Assembly: GCA_002457475.1 (NCBI GenBank)
Contig: NTJK01000011.1
Location: forward strand, 1 to 17,515
DNA: 17,515 nucleotides
Reading direction: 5' to 3'
Origin: Pelagibacterales bacterium MED-G43
GTDB lineage: Bacteria > Pseudomonadota > Alphaproteobacteria > Pelagibacterales > Pelagibacteraceae
Positions 1-6,949 of this stretch are shown piece by piece. The translations under genes were made by a program, and so were the position numbers. The notes beneath the pieces are model-generated. The model had not been told where the DNA came from. It saw only the letters and a list, made by a program, of their open reading frames with translations, and did no database searches. Each line of letters opens with the position of its first letter. The first letter of the stretch is position 1.

Positions 1-381
1 ACCTCTAAAATTTGGCATTGGATTATTCTTTCTCCAGATGACATCATTAAGCAGCCAGTAATTTAAATTTTGTAAGTGATAACCTAGACGAAAAATATTA
101 TGATAAGATCCTATTACCCAAATACTTCCATTATCTTTTAGAATTCTTTTACATTCATTAAGCCAAGCAATGCAGAATTCATCGTAATGTTCGAAACTAT
201 TAAATTGATCCCACTTATCATTTACGCCATTCACTTTGCTTGCATCAGGGCGAGTTAATTTTTCACCAATCTGCATATTATAAGGAGGATCAGCAAAAAC
301 TAAATCAAAAGACTTACTAGGAATTTTTTTTATTTCCTTTAAACAATCTCCATTAACTATTTGATCGGAAAATTTTAACAT
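1..381 (-). CDS. ccrM: CcrM-type adenine-N6 DNA methyltransferase (GANTC), N-terminal part only
   Basis: The visible 127 residues, translated from the raw sequence, match the N-terminal half of the alphaproteobacterial cell-cycle methyltransferase CcrM, which methylates adenine in GANTC. Residues 34-41 read ADPPYNMQ, the DPPY catalytic motif of N6-adenine methyltransferases. The later stretches [26 protein letters not shown] and [13 protein letters not shown] are typical of CcrM. The ATG at 381 gives the expected CcrM N-terminus (MLKF followed by IVNGDCL). The gene runs off the left edge, so the rest of the catalytic domain and the C-terminal DNA-binding domain are not visible. It lies 77 bp downstream of rnhB on the same strand, an arrangement I recall from other alphaproteobacteria. 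The gap holds four GANTC sites, so methylation-dependent control is plausible. I am sure of the family; the GANTC specificity is inferred from family membership. Confidence 0.95.
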   Translation of the reverse strand, partial: MLKFSDQIVNGDCLKEIKKIPSKSFDLVFADPPYNMQIGEKLTRPDASKVNGVNDKWDQFNSFEHYDEFCIAWLNECKRILKDNGSIWVIGSYHNIFRLGYHLQNLNYWLLNDVIWRKNNPMPNFRG

Positions 382-386
382 TTTTA

Positions 387-458
387 GATTCAACCCGAAA
401 TTGAATCCAGGGTCAAACGTTTTTGATGAAAAAATGAGTCTTCTTGTGTTTGAGATTC
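387..458. promoter_or_regulatory. Cluster of four GANTC (CcrM target) sites in front of ccrM
   Basis: Four GANTC pentamers fall in 72 bp: GATTC at 387-391, GAATC at 403-407, GAGTC at 436-440 and GATTC at 454-458. Together they nearly fill the only gap between rnhB and ccrM. Counting by eye across the whole window I find between 25 and 30 such sites, or about one per 600-700 bp, almost all inside genes. This is therefore a strong local concentration. In Caulobacter the ccrM promoter also carries GANTC sites whose methylation state affects transcription. A similar feedback here is inference. Confidence 0.6.
388..416 (-). promoter_or_regulatory. Putative ccrM promoter
   Basis: On the minus strand a -35-like TTGACC (positions 416-411) is followed after 17 bp by TTGAAT (393-388), a weak match to a -10 box. 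The GATTC site at 387-391 overlaps the proposed -10 box and the GAATC at 403-407 lies in the spacer. The predicted transcript start falls at or next to the ATG (381), which would give a leaderless mRNA. The -35 match is good but the -10 match is poor, so this is tentative. Confidence 0.35.
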
Positions 459-1031
459 TTAGTTAGACAATATCTTGTGTACGGGTTTAAAACCTTTTCT
501 ATGATGTGAGGTAATACCAAATTTTTTTAAACCTTTTAAATGAGCCTTAGTTCCATAACCAAAGTTACTTTCCCAAGAATAGTTGGAAAATTTATCAGCA
601 AGTTTAATCATGAGATTGTCTCTAAAAACTTTTGCAATAATAGAAGCCGCGCTAATTACTTTTATTTTTTCATCACCGTTAATAATAGTTTTATAATTTT
701 TTAGTCCACTCGGTGCAAAATTTCCATCTATCAATGTCAAATCTGGTTTAACAGTTAGTTGATCTAATGCTCTTTTCATCGATAACAATGAAGCTTGCAG
801 AATATTTAAATCTAAAATTTCATCTACAGTTGCTAAACCTATGGCATAAAAAGAATGAGATTTAATATGATCAGAAATTTCTTGTCTTTTTTTAAAGCTA
901 ATTTTTTTGGAGTCTTTTAATAGGTCTAGATTTATACCCTCTTTCAATATCACAGCAGCAGAAACCACTGGACCAGCAAGACATCCTCTGCCAACTTCAT
1001 CAACCCCTGCAGTGATAATCCTTTTTTTCAA
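459..1031 (-). CDS. rnhB: Ribonuclease HII
   Basis: This 190-residue protein is ribonuclease HII, which nicks RNA-DNA hybrids and starts removal of single ribonucleotides from DNA in the cytoplasm. The N-terminal motif GVDEVGRG supplies catalytic D11 and E12. LIDGNFAP supplies D102, and [17 protein letters not shown] supplies D120 and the conserved helix. The C-terminal part contains the family's [20 protein letters not shown] stretch, which helps bind substrate. Length is normal for bacterial RNase HII, and the ATG at 1031 gives the usual short lead into the first motif. It starts 5 bp after the uracil-DNA glycosylase stop, so the two are almost certainly co-transcribed, with ccrM next downstream. 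All catalytic residues are present. I see nothing unusual. Confidence 0.96.
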   Translation of the reverse strand: MKKRIITAGVDEVGRGCLAGPVVSAAVILKEGINLDLLKDSKKISFKKRQEISDHIKSHSFYAIGLATVDEILDLNILQASLLSMKRALDQLTVKPDLTLIDGNFAPSGLKNYKTIINGDEKIKVISAASIIAKVFRDNLMIKLADKFSNYSWESNFGYGTKAHLKGLKKFGITSHHRKGFKPVHKILSN

Positions 1032-1036
1032 TTTAA

Positions 1037-1726
1037 TTAGATTTTTTTATCTCTTATCATTTTTAAGTCTATCCAAGCCATTTTCTTTTGAGCCGGTTGC
1101 CTCATCAAAAAGGCAGGATGAAATGTAATTATTACAGACGTTTTACAATTACCGAATTTTTTTTCAATCCACTTACCTCTCATTTTAGATATAACAACTT
1201 CATTTCCAATCAATGCATTCATTGCAGTACTTCCAAGTAAAACTAAAATTTTTGGATTTATTATTTCAATGTGTTTAATTATAAATGGCAAATATCTTTC
1301 TATTTCTTCCTCTGTTGGTCTCCTATTATCTGGCGGACGAAAATTAATAATGTTTGATATGTATACTTTTTTTCTATCTAAATCGATTGCAGAAAGCATT
1401 TTATCAAGCAAAGCTCCAGCTCGCCCTACAAAAGGCAAACCTTCTTCATCCTCATTAGCACCAGGAGCTTCACCAATTAGCATTATTTTAGATTTAGGAT
1501 TTCCATCGCTGAAAACCAAATTTTTTGCATTTTTCTTAAGGGTACAATTTTTGACTTGGCTAATTGATTTTTTTAACCTCTCTAAATTATTAGTTTTGTC
1601 CAGAGAAATTTCAAAGCTGTCCTTTTTATACCTATTGATTGCCTTATTATTGTAAACTAAATTATGATTAATAAGATTAAAATATTTTATTAACTTAATT
1701 GGATCTAGAGTATTTTTTTTTATCAT
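1037..1726 (-). CDS. Uracil-DNA glycosylase, family 4 type, with most Fe-S ligands missing
   Basis: The 229-residue protein has the signature of the family 4 (UDGa/SPO1-related) uracil-DNA glycosylases, which excise uracil from DNA. The catalytic motif GEAPGANEDEEGLPFVGRAG spans residues 85-104, RPPDNRRPT follows at about 130-138, and the HPA motif (H203) lies near the C-terminus. Classical family 4 enzymes hold a 4Fe-4S cluster with four cysteines. By motif alignment the equivalent positions here are V58, C61, F129 and Y145, so only one remains. The only other cysteine is C194. The cluster is therefore probably absent. I recall that some alphaproteobacterial relatives also lack the cysteine before RPP, so this may be a lineage trait. 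The N-terminal 50 residues are lysine/asparagine-rich and poorly conserved. The start codon lies only 8 bp from the divergent TPR gene. The family is clear, but the exact substrate range is not. Confidence 0.88.
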   Translation of the reverse strand: MIKKNTLDPIKLIKYFNLINHNLVYNNKAINRYKKDSFEISLDKTNNLERLKKSISQVKNCTLKKNAKNLVFSDGNPKSKIMLIGEAPGANEDEEGLPFVGRAGALLDKMLSAIDLDRKKVYISNIINFRPPDNRRPTEEEIERYLPFIIKHIEIINPKILVLLGSTAMNALIGNEVVISKMRGKWIEKKFGNCKTSVIITFHPAFLMRQPAQKKMAWIDLKMIRDKKI

Positions 1727-1734
1727 TTTAATTT

Positions 1735-3429
1735 ATGAATATATTAAATTTTTTTTATAAGACTATAGGAACGATATTATTTGTCATCACTTTTTTGTCC
1801 ACATCATCAGTTGCAGCTTTGGATAAGTTTAATAAAACTGAACGCGTTTCTGATTATTTTTCTGGGATATTGTTATTAAATGAAAATAAATATGCAAAGT
1901 CTTTTGATTTTTTAAAAAAATTAAATGGTCTTGAAATAAGTCATGCAAACTATTCTATAAAATATTTATACTCTCTTGTAAATTCAGGAAACTTAAAAAA
2001 GGCTTTTGATTATTCTAAGAAACTTGAGAAGCAAAAGCTCGATAGTGTTGAAAGTCAGCTAATAATAGGAATATTTCATTTAAAAAATTCTGACATAAAT
2101 TTAGCACAAAAATATTTTCTGAAAGCCAAAACTATAAACTCAAGTTTTATTTTGAATAATTATCTTTCAAGCTCTCTTTATAACTGGTCTAGTTTAAATA
2201 ATCTTGATTTAAATCAAGCTTCATTAGCTATAAAAAAATTAGATGAAAGATTTGAAAATTTAAAAAAGATACAAAAAGTTTTTTTAAATTGCTACTTTGA
2301 TGACTCAAATACAAATAATTTATTTAAAGAACTCACCTTAAATAAAAACATAGATTTTTCTAGATATAACTATTTTTATGCTTCCTTTGTTGCTAATTCT
2401 GGAAAATTGGATGAAGCAAAAAAAATAATAAATTCTGCGTTAAAATTATACCCGAGAAATTTATTACTTAATCAATATAAAATAGATCTTAATCAGGGTA
2501 ATAATACATCGAGTTTTAATTGTAAAAACAAAGAGCATGTGATTGCAGAAATTTTATATATCACATCTAACGCATTATCCTCTCAATCAATTTACCCACT
2601 TTCAGATTTTTATTTAAATTTAGCTAAATATTTAAATAAAGACTTTCACTCATATGATACTTTATCTGCAGAGAACTTTTATAAAAATGACAACTTTGAA
2701 AATGCAAAAAAAGTTTATAATAAATTAAGTAAAAAAGGAAAGGCATTTCAATGGTACTCTTCAAAACAGCTTACAAGAATTTATATCCAGGAAGGAAATA
2801 AAGATTACGCCTTAAAACTTTTAAGAAATGCATACAACAATTTATCTAATCACGATATTTATGAAACATTTGATTATGCTGAATTTTTAAAAAATAATGA
2901 AAAATTTGAAGAGTCAATTCTTTACTACAATAAAGTTTTAAATAAAGTAAAAAAAAATCATCCTCTCTACATAGAGTCAACTGATGGAAGAGGGGTTTCT
3001 TACGAAAGAATTGGTGAATGGAACAAAGCTGAGAAAGATCTTCTTGCGTCATTAGAAGTTAATCCAAACCAAGCGTATGTACTTAATTACTTAGCTTATT
3101 CCTGGATTGAACAAGGAATAAAAATTGAGAAATCATTGAGCATGCTAGAGAAAGCAAATAAATTAAGATCTAACGATCCGTACATAACTGACTCATTAGG
3201 TTGGGCACTATTTAAACTCGGGCGATACAAGGAGTCTAAAGATTATCTTCAATTAGCGGTGAAACTTCTGCCTGGAGATCCAATAGTAAATGATCATTTT
3301 GGTGACTCATTATGGAAGAACGGTAATGAAATTCAAGCAAGATATTATTGGAATTATGTTTTAGGTCTTGAGAAAACAGAGAATGTATTAAAAAAGAAAA
3401 TTAAAGAAAAGTTAATCAAAGGTATATAG
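1735..3429 (+). CDS. Secreted tetratricopeptide-repeat protein
   Basis: This 564-residue protein begins with a signal peptide: basic N-terminus, hydrophobic stretch ILFVITFLSTSS, and likely cleavage after SVA near residue 28. The mature part is therefore probably periplasmic or outer-membrane associated. There is no lipobox cysteine. The rest is alpha-helical with degenerate TPR-like repeats, clearest in the C-terminal third (YNKVLNKVKKNHP, GEWNKAEKDLLASLEVNPNQ, DSLGWALFKLGRYKESKDYL, AVKLLPGDPIVNDHFGDSLW). TPR proteins with this C-terminal signature are common next to ispE in alphaproteobacteria. TPRs bind proteins, so a scaffolding role in envelope assembly is possible, but no specific function can be given. 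Only 3 bp separate its stop from ispE, indicating co-transcription. Its start codon lies 8 bp from the divergent glycosylase start, so its promoter must overlap that gene. Confidence 0.85.
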   Translation: MNILNFFYKTIGTILFVITFLSTSSVAALDKFNKTERVSDYFSGILLLNENKYAKSFDFLKKLNGLEISHANYSIKYLYSLVNSGNLKKAFDYSKKLEKQKLDSVESQLIIGIFHLKNSDINLAQKYFLKAKTINSSFILNNYLSSSLYNWSSLNNLDLNQASLAIKKLDERFENLKKIQKVFLNCYFDDSNTNNLFKELTLNKNIDFSRYNYFYASFVANSGKLDEAKKIINSALKLYPRNLLLNQYKIDLNQGNNTSSFNCKNKEHVIAEILYITSNALSSQSIYPLSDFYLNLAKYLNKDFHSYDTLSAENFYKNDNFENAKKVYNKLSKKGKAFQWYSSKQLTRIYIQEGNKDYALKLLRNAYNNLSNHDIYETFDYAEFLKNNEKFEESILYYNKVLNKVKKNHPLYIESTDGRGVSYERIGEWNKAEKDLLASLEVNPNQAYVLNYLAYSWIEQGIKIEKSLSMLEKANKLRSNDPYITDSLGWALFKLGRYKESKDYLQLAVKLLPGDPIVNDHFGDSLWKNGNEIQARYYWNYVLGLEKTENVLKKKIKEKLIKGI

Positions 3430-3432
3430 CCT

Positions 3433-4269
3433 ATGGTCATAAAATCATACTCAAAAATCAACTTAACACTTAAAGTAAATTCTAAATTAAGAAATGGACT
3501 TCACGAAATTCAGACTTTGTATAGCTGGATAAACTTGAACGATCAAATCAATATAATTGAAACTAAAAAAAATAAAGATAGAATTATTTTTAAAGGTCCT
3601 TTTGCAAAACTAGTAAAAAAAAAGAACAACACCGTACATCAGCTTCTTAAAAAGTTAAGAGAATTAAACTTAATTTCTAATTATTATTCTATTGCGATAA
3701 CAAAAAATATTCCTGTTTTTAGCGGTTTAGGAGGTGGAACTGGTAATGCAGCTTTTATATTAAAATTTCTATTAAAGAGTAAAATTAATAATGAAGTATT
3801 AAGTAAGCTAGAAAAAGTAATTGGAACTGATTTCAAACTTTTTTTTAATCGCCAGGGTTATCTGAAAAATTTAAAGACAATTGTTGAAATAAAAAAAAAA
3901 CATAAGCTTTTCTTTGTTCTTATTCAGCCAAAAATAAAATGCTCAACAAAAGAAATCTACTCAGGAGTAAAAAATTTCTCGGTAAAAGAGAATTTTAATA
4001 AAAAAATGATAAAATCAAAAAATACTTTTTTAGAATATTTGAGAAAAAGTAGGAATGATTTACAATTTGTTGTTGAAAGAAAATATCCCTCAATTAAGAA
4101 GTTATTACAAGATATCAATAACGAAAAGGGGTGTTATTTTTCAAGATTGACTGGCTCCGGGTCAGTTTGTTATGGATTGTTCAGAGACCAGGTTTTTGCA
4201 AAAAAAGCCTTAAATAAATTAAAAAAAAAATATCCTAAATTTTGGTTTTCATTAGCGAAAACTGTTTAA
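3433..4269 (+). CDS. ispE: 4-diphosphocytidyl-2-C-methyl-D-erythritol kinase
   Basis: IspE is the GHMP-family kinase that phosphorylates CDP-methylerythritol in the non-mevalonate (MEP) pathway to isoprenoids, including the ubiquinone side chain. The 278 residues show the N-terminal SKINLTLKV with the conserved K8, the GLHEIQT motif at about 22-28, the ATP-binding glycine-rich loop IPVFSGLGGGTGNAA at 93-107, the catalytic Asp (D133, in GTDFKLFF) and the C-terminal loop TGSGSVCYGLF. The loop reads GGGTGNAA where most IspE proteins have GGGSSDAA or GGGSADAA, so a usually acidic position is Asn. The other motifs are intact and the length is normal, so the protein is probably active. It follows the TPR gene by 3 bp and precedes tRNA-Gln by 36 bp. 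I am confident of the identity. Confidence 0.93.
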   Translation: MVIKSYSKINLTLKVNSKLRNGLHEIQTLYSWINLNDQINIIETKKNKDRIIFKGPFAKLVKKKNNTVHQLLKKLRELNLISNYYSIAITKNIPVFSGLGGGTGNAAFILKFLLKSKINNEVLSKLEKVIGTDFKLFFNRQGYLKNLKTIVEIKKKHKLFFVLIQPKIKCSTKEIYSGVKNFSVKENFNKKMIKSKNTFLEYLRKSRNDLQFVVERKYPSIKKLLQDINNEKGCYFSRLTGSGSVCYGLFRDQVFAKKALNKLKKKYPKFWFSLAKTV

Positions 4270-4273
4270 TTTT

Positions 4274-4286
4274 TATGATATATGAT
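4274..4286 (+). promoter_or_regulatory. Putative tandem -10 boxes upstream of tRNA-Gln
   Basis: TATGAT occurs twice in a row, at 4274-4279 and 4281-4286, in the 36-bp gap between ispE and the tRNA. Each matches five of six bases of the TATAAT consensus and would start transcription some 10-25 bp before the mature tRNA. No good -35 box is visible at the right distance, so read-through from ispE is an alternative. Confidence 0.3.
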
Positions 4287-4305
4287 ATACCTGGTTTCTT
4301 AAAAT

Positions 4306-4379
4306 TGGGGCATAGCCAAGCGGTAAGGCAGCGGTTTTTGATACCGCCATCCTAGGTTCGAATCCTAGTGCCCCAGCCA
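4306..4379 (+). tRNA. trnQ: tRNA-Gln (anticodon UUG), CCA encoded
   Basis: The sequence folds into a full cloverleaf. The seven-pair acceptor stem is 4306-4312 (TGGGGCA) with 4369-4375 (TGCCCCA). The anticodon stem is GCGGT/ACCGC (4331-4335 and 4343-4347) with loop TTTTGAT, giving anticodon TTG at 4338-4340, which reads CAA as glutamine. The T arm is CCTAG-GTTCGAATC-CTAG with the standard TTCGAAT loop core. Discriminator G is at 4376, and CCA is encoded at 4377-4379. The first pair is T-A, a weak pair at position 1-72 that is typical of bacterial tRNA-Gln. The gene sits between ispE (36 bp upstream) and the CCA-adding enzyme (7 bp downstream), so it may be cut from a longer transcript. Confidence 0.97.
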
Positions 4380-4386
4380 ATGACAT

Positions 4387-5649
4387 ATGTTTGATAAAAG
4401 TTTCAATTTCATAAAAAAAATTAAGAGAAACTTTTTCCCATTTTATAAAAATAAAGAATTAAGGTTTGTTTTTAACAAGCTTCAGGAGGGTTTTCCAAAA
4501 GATACTATTGCCGCTAGATTTGTTGGAGGCTGTGTCAGGAAGCATTTATCTAATGATGAAATTGACGATATTGATATAGCCACAATATTAAGTTCTGATG
4601 ATATAAAAGAAAAATTTAAAAATACTGATTTTAGAATTGTTGATACAGGTATTAAACATGGAACTATTACGTTGATATCTAAAAAATTTAAACTTGAATT
4701 AACAACATTAAGAAAAGATTTAGAAACAGATGGAAGGCATGCCGAAGTTGAATACATTAATAATTGGCAGCTCGACTCTGAAAGAAGGGATTTTACTATC
4801 AACGCTATTTATCTTGATATAAATGGAAATATTTTTGATCCTCAAAACGGAAAAAACGATTTAAAAAATAAAATAGTTAAATTTATAGGCGATCCCCAAA
4901 AGCGGATTGAAGAAGATTACTTACGTATAATACGATTTATTCGTTTTAAAATTATGTACGATTTCAAATTAGAACCTACTACGTGTAAAGCAATTAAGCT
5001 TAACTTGAATGGAGTTAAAAAGATATCAAAAGAAAGAATTTTAGTAGAGTTATATAAAATTTTAAATTTAAAAAATTTTATGAATTTAAATCAAAGTACA
5101 GATTTAAAAGAAATTTTCACTCTTATCTTTCCAGAATTTAAAAATCTTAGACGCTTAGAAAGATTAATTAAAATTTGCGACTATTCTCAAGTGAGCATGA
5201 ATTTATTGTTAGCTATACTTCTTATAGACGACCAAGATACCCATGAATATTTTGGCCATAAATACAATATTTCAAACAATATTAAAGACAATCTTAATTT
5301 TTTAGCTAAAAATTTTAAATTAATTAAAGAAAAAAAAAGCTTCTTTAATAAAGACCTAGAAAAAAATGTTTATTTACACAATAAAAATTATTTAATTAAT
5401 TTAAATATTCTTAACTTTGTAATCAATTCAAGTACAAAACTTAAGGATTTTTCTGATATACTTAGTAAAATATTAAAATCTAAAACTCATAAGTTTAATA
5501 TTGACGGTAAATATTTGATAGAAAATGGTATGCAACAAGGCTCATTAGTGGGCAAGGCTTTAAAAGAGATTGAAGAGGAATGGATAAAAAACAATTTTCA
5601 AATTACTAAAGAACGTGTCAAAGAAATAATTCATTCATACGCAAATTAA
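4387..5649 (+). CDS. cca: CCA tRNA nucleotidyltransferase / poly(A) polymerase family (class II)
   Basis: The 420-residue protein belongs to the class II nucleotidyltransferases that add or repair the CCA end of tRNAs. The head domain has RFVGGCVRKHL at about 44-54 and the metal-binding DID at 61-63. RRDFTINAIYLDINGNIFDP at about 133-152 and GDPQKRIEEDYLRIIRFIRF at about 169-188 are the nucleotide-selecting and neck motifs. The C-terminal half is divergent and lysine-rich, as usual in this family. The motif usually written GGxVRD reads GGCVRK here, so the Asp after Arg is Lys. The DxD metal ligands are intact. The ATG at 4387 has no Shine-Dalgarno sequence and lies 7 bp after the tRNA-Gln CCA end. 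The stop codon overlaps that of the convergent greA within TTAA. CCA addition is more likely than poly(A) polymerase activity, but sequence alone does not settle it. Confidence 0.88.
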   Translation: MFDKSFNFIKKIKRNFFPFYKNKELRFVFNKLQEGFPKDTIAARFVGGCVRKHLSNDEIDDIDIATILSSDDIKEKFKNTDFRIVDTGIKHGTITLISKKFKLELTTLRKDLETDGRHAEVEYINNWQLDSERRDFTINAIYLDINGNIFDPQNGKNDLKNKIVKFIGDPQKRIEEDYLRIIRFIRFKIMYDFKLEPTTCKAIKLNLNGVKKISKERILVELYKILNLKNFMNLNQSTDLKEIFTLIFPEFKNLRRLERLIKICDYSQVSMNLLLAILLIDDQDTHEYFGHKYNISNNIKDNLNFLAKNFKLIKEKKSFFNKDLEKNVYLHNKNYLINLNILNFVINSSTKLKDFSDILSKILKSKTHKFNIDGKYLIENGMQQGSLVGKALKEIEEEWIKNNFQITKERVKEIIHSYAN

Positions 5650-6122
5650 ATGTACTGAACGTCTAGTATCTCAAAGCTTTTTTCGCCCGAGGGTGTATTT
5701 ACTGTTACCATCTCACCTTTATCTTTTCCTATTAAAGCTTTTCCTATTGGGCTTTTAAAAAATATTAGATTTTTTTTAATATCCGCTTCATCTTGTCCAA
5801 CCAATTTATAAGTAATTTGTTTGTCCGTCACAAGATCTTGAAGTTTTACGGTAGAACCAAAAATAACTTTCCCATCATTTTCAATTTTAGTTACATCAAT
5901 TACATTAGCACGAGCAATTAAATCATTTATTGCGATTACTCTACTTTCAATTAAAGCCTGTTGTTCTTTTGCTGCATGATATTCAGCATTTTCCTTTAAA
6001 TCTCCGTGAGACCTTGCTTCGGCAATTGCTTCCACAACTTTTGGTCTTTGAACATTTTTCAAATCTTCTAATTCTACTTTTAAATTTTGAAGACCGTTTA
6101 CTGTTATAGGTTCTTTATTCAT
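5646..6122 (-). CDS. greA: Transcription elongation factor GreA
   Basis: GreA binds RNA polymerase and stimulates cleavage of backtracked transcripts. The N-terminal coiled-coil domain contains NGLQNLKVELEDLKNVQRP, EARSHGDLKENAEYHAAKEQ (including the conserved acidic D-x-x-E loop tip) and the usual second helix. The C-terminal FKBP-like domain carries VGQDEAD, SPIGKALIGKDKGE and VNTPSGEKSFEI. I chose the ATG at 6122 (MNKEPITVNG), which gives 158 residues, the family's usual length, and starts 2 bp after the hemF stop (TAA-TA-ATG). An in-frame GTG at 6134 would add four residues inside hemF and seems unnecessary. The gene ends tail-to-tail with cca, and the two TAA stops share the palindrome TTAA. 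It is the last gene of trmL-hemF-greA. Confidence 0.95.
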   Translation of the reverse strand: MNKEPITVNGLQNLKVELEDLKNVQRPKVVEAIAEARSHGDLKENAEYHAAKEQQALIESRVIAINDLIARANVIDVTKIENDGKVIFGSTVKLQDLVTDKQITYKLVGQDEADIKKNLIFFKSPIGKALIGKDKGEMVTVNTPSGEKSFEILDVQYI

Positions 6123-6124
6123 TA

Positions 6125-6949
6125 TTATTTCCACTTAGCCTCAGGAGGTAAAGACATTAAAATAGAATCAGTGTTACCTCCAGAGTTTAAACCAAATTTT
6201 GTTCCTCTATCATAAAGGAGATTAAACTCTACATATCTTCCACGTTTAAGCAATTGTTTTTCTTTATCTTTTTTTGTGTATTTAAATTTTTTCTTTCTAT
6301 TGATTAATTTATTTGAAATATCAATAAAAGCTAATCCGAGTTCTCTTACAAATTTGAAGTTTTTAATCCAATCTTTAGTTTCATAATCAAAAAAAATTCC
6401 ACCGATGCCTCTAGCTTCTTTCCTATGGGGTAGATAAAAATATTCATCACACCACTTTTTATATTTTTTATAATTTTTGTTATTTTGTAAGCAAATTTTT
6501 TTAAGATCATTATGAACAATTTGACTTTCTTTTTTATCCTCATGACTAGGTGTAACATCCATCCCTCCACCAAACCATTCTTTCGATGTAACGATAAATC
6601 TAGTGTTAAAATGGATTGCGGGGATCTTTGGGTTTTTCATGTGTGCAACCACAGAAATACCCGAAGCCCAATACTTACCATGATTTTCGGCACCAAGAAT
6701 ATTTGATCTAAATTTTTTTGGAAACACACCTGAAACAGTTGATTTATTAACCCCAACTTTATCAAAAATCTTTCCTTTAGTTAATAAATAAGAAGTTCCA
6801 CCACCTTCTTTAATATTTTTTTTATACCAATCTCGTTTAGAAAATTTTAATTTATTATTTTCCAGGTTTTCAAAAGATTTGCATATCTGAATTTGCAGGT
6901 ATGAAAACCAACTATCAGCCATTTTTTTTCTATAATCAGATGAAATCAT
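6125..6949 (-). CDS. hemF: Oxygen-dependent coproporphyrinogen III oxidase
   Basis: HemF converts coproporphyrinogen III to protoporphyrinogen IX using O2, a late step of haem synthesis, in the cytoplasm. Conserved blocks appear in the family order: EGGGTSYLLTKGKIFDKVGV, HMKNPKIPAIHFNTRF, EWFGGGMDVTP, HRKEARGIGGIFFDYE, and the C-terminal GRYVEFNLLYDRGTKFGL followed by SGGNTDSILMSLPPEAKW. The 274-residue length is normal. The start at 6949 overlaps the trmL stop by one base (TAATG), and greA follows after 2 bp, so the three genes form one transcription unit with likely translational coupling. The oxygen-dependent enzyme fits an aerobic organism that also carries the bc1 complex encoded next door, which needs haem. 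I am confident of the identity. Confidence 0.96.
   Translation of the reverse strand: MISSDYRKKMADSWFSYLQIQICKSFENLENNKLKFSKRDWYKKNIKEGGGTSYLLTKGKIFDKVGVNKSTVSGVFPKKFRSNILGAENHGKYWASGISVVAHMKNPKIPAIHFNTRFIVTSKEWFGGGMDVTPSHEDKKESQIVHNDLKKICLQNNKNYKKYKKWCDEYFYLPHRKEARGIGGIFFDYETKDWIKNFKFVRELGLAFIDISNKLINRKKKFKYTKKDKEKQLLKRGRYVEFNLLYDRGTKFGLNSGGNTDSILMSLPPEAKWK

Noticed and set aside
1269..1655. Open frame on the plus strand opposite the uracil-DNA glycosylase
   Set aside because: It lies wholly antisense to a well-supported gene, has no family resemblance, and its composition is the mirror of the real gene.
4482..4802. Open frame antisense to cca
   Set aside because: It is a shadow of a conserved catalytic domain on the other strand, with no start signal or recognisable motif.
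6123..6134. GTG at 6134 as an alternative greA start
   Set aside because: It would add four residues inside hemF. The ATG at 6122 gives the normal 158-residue GreA and sits 2 bp after the hemF stop.
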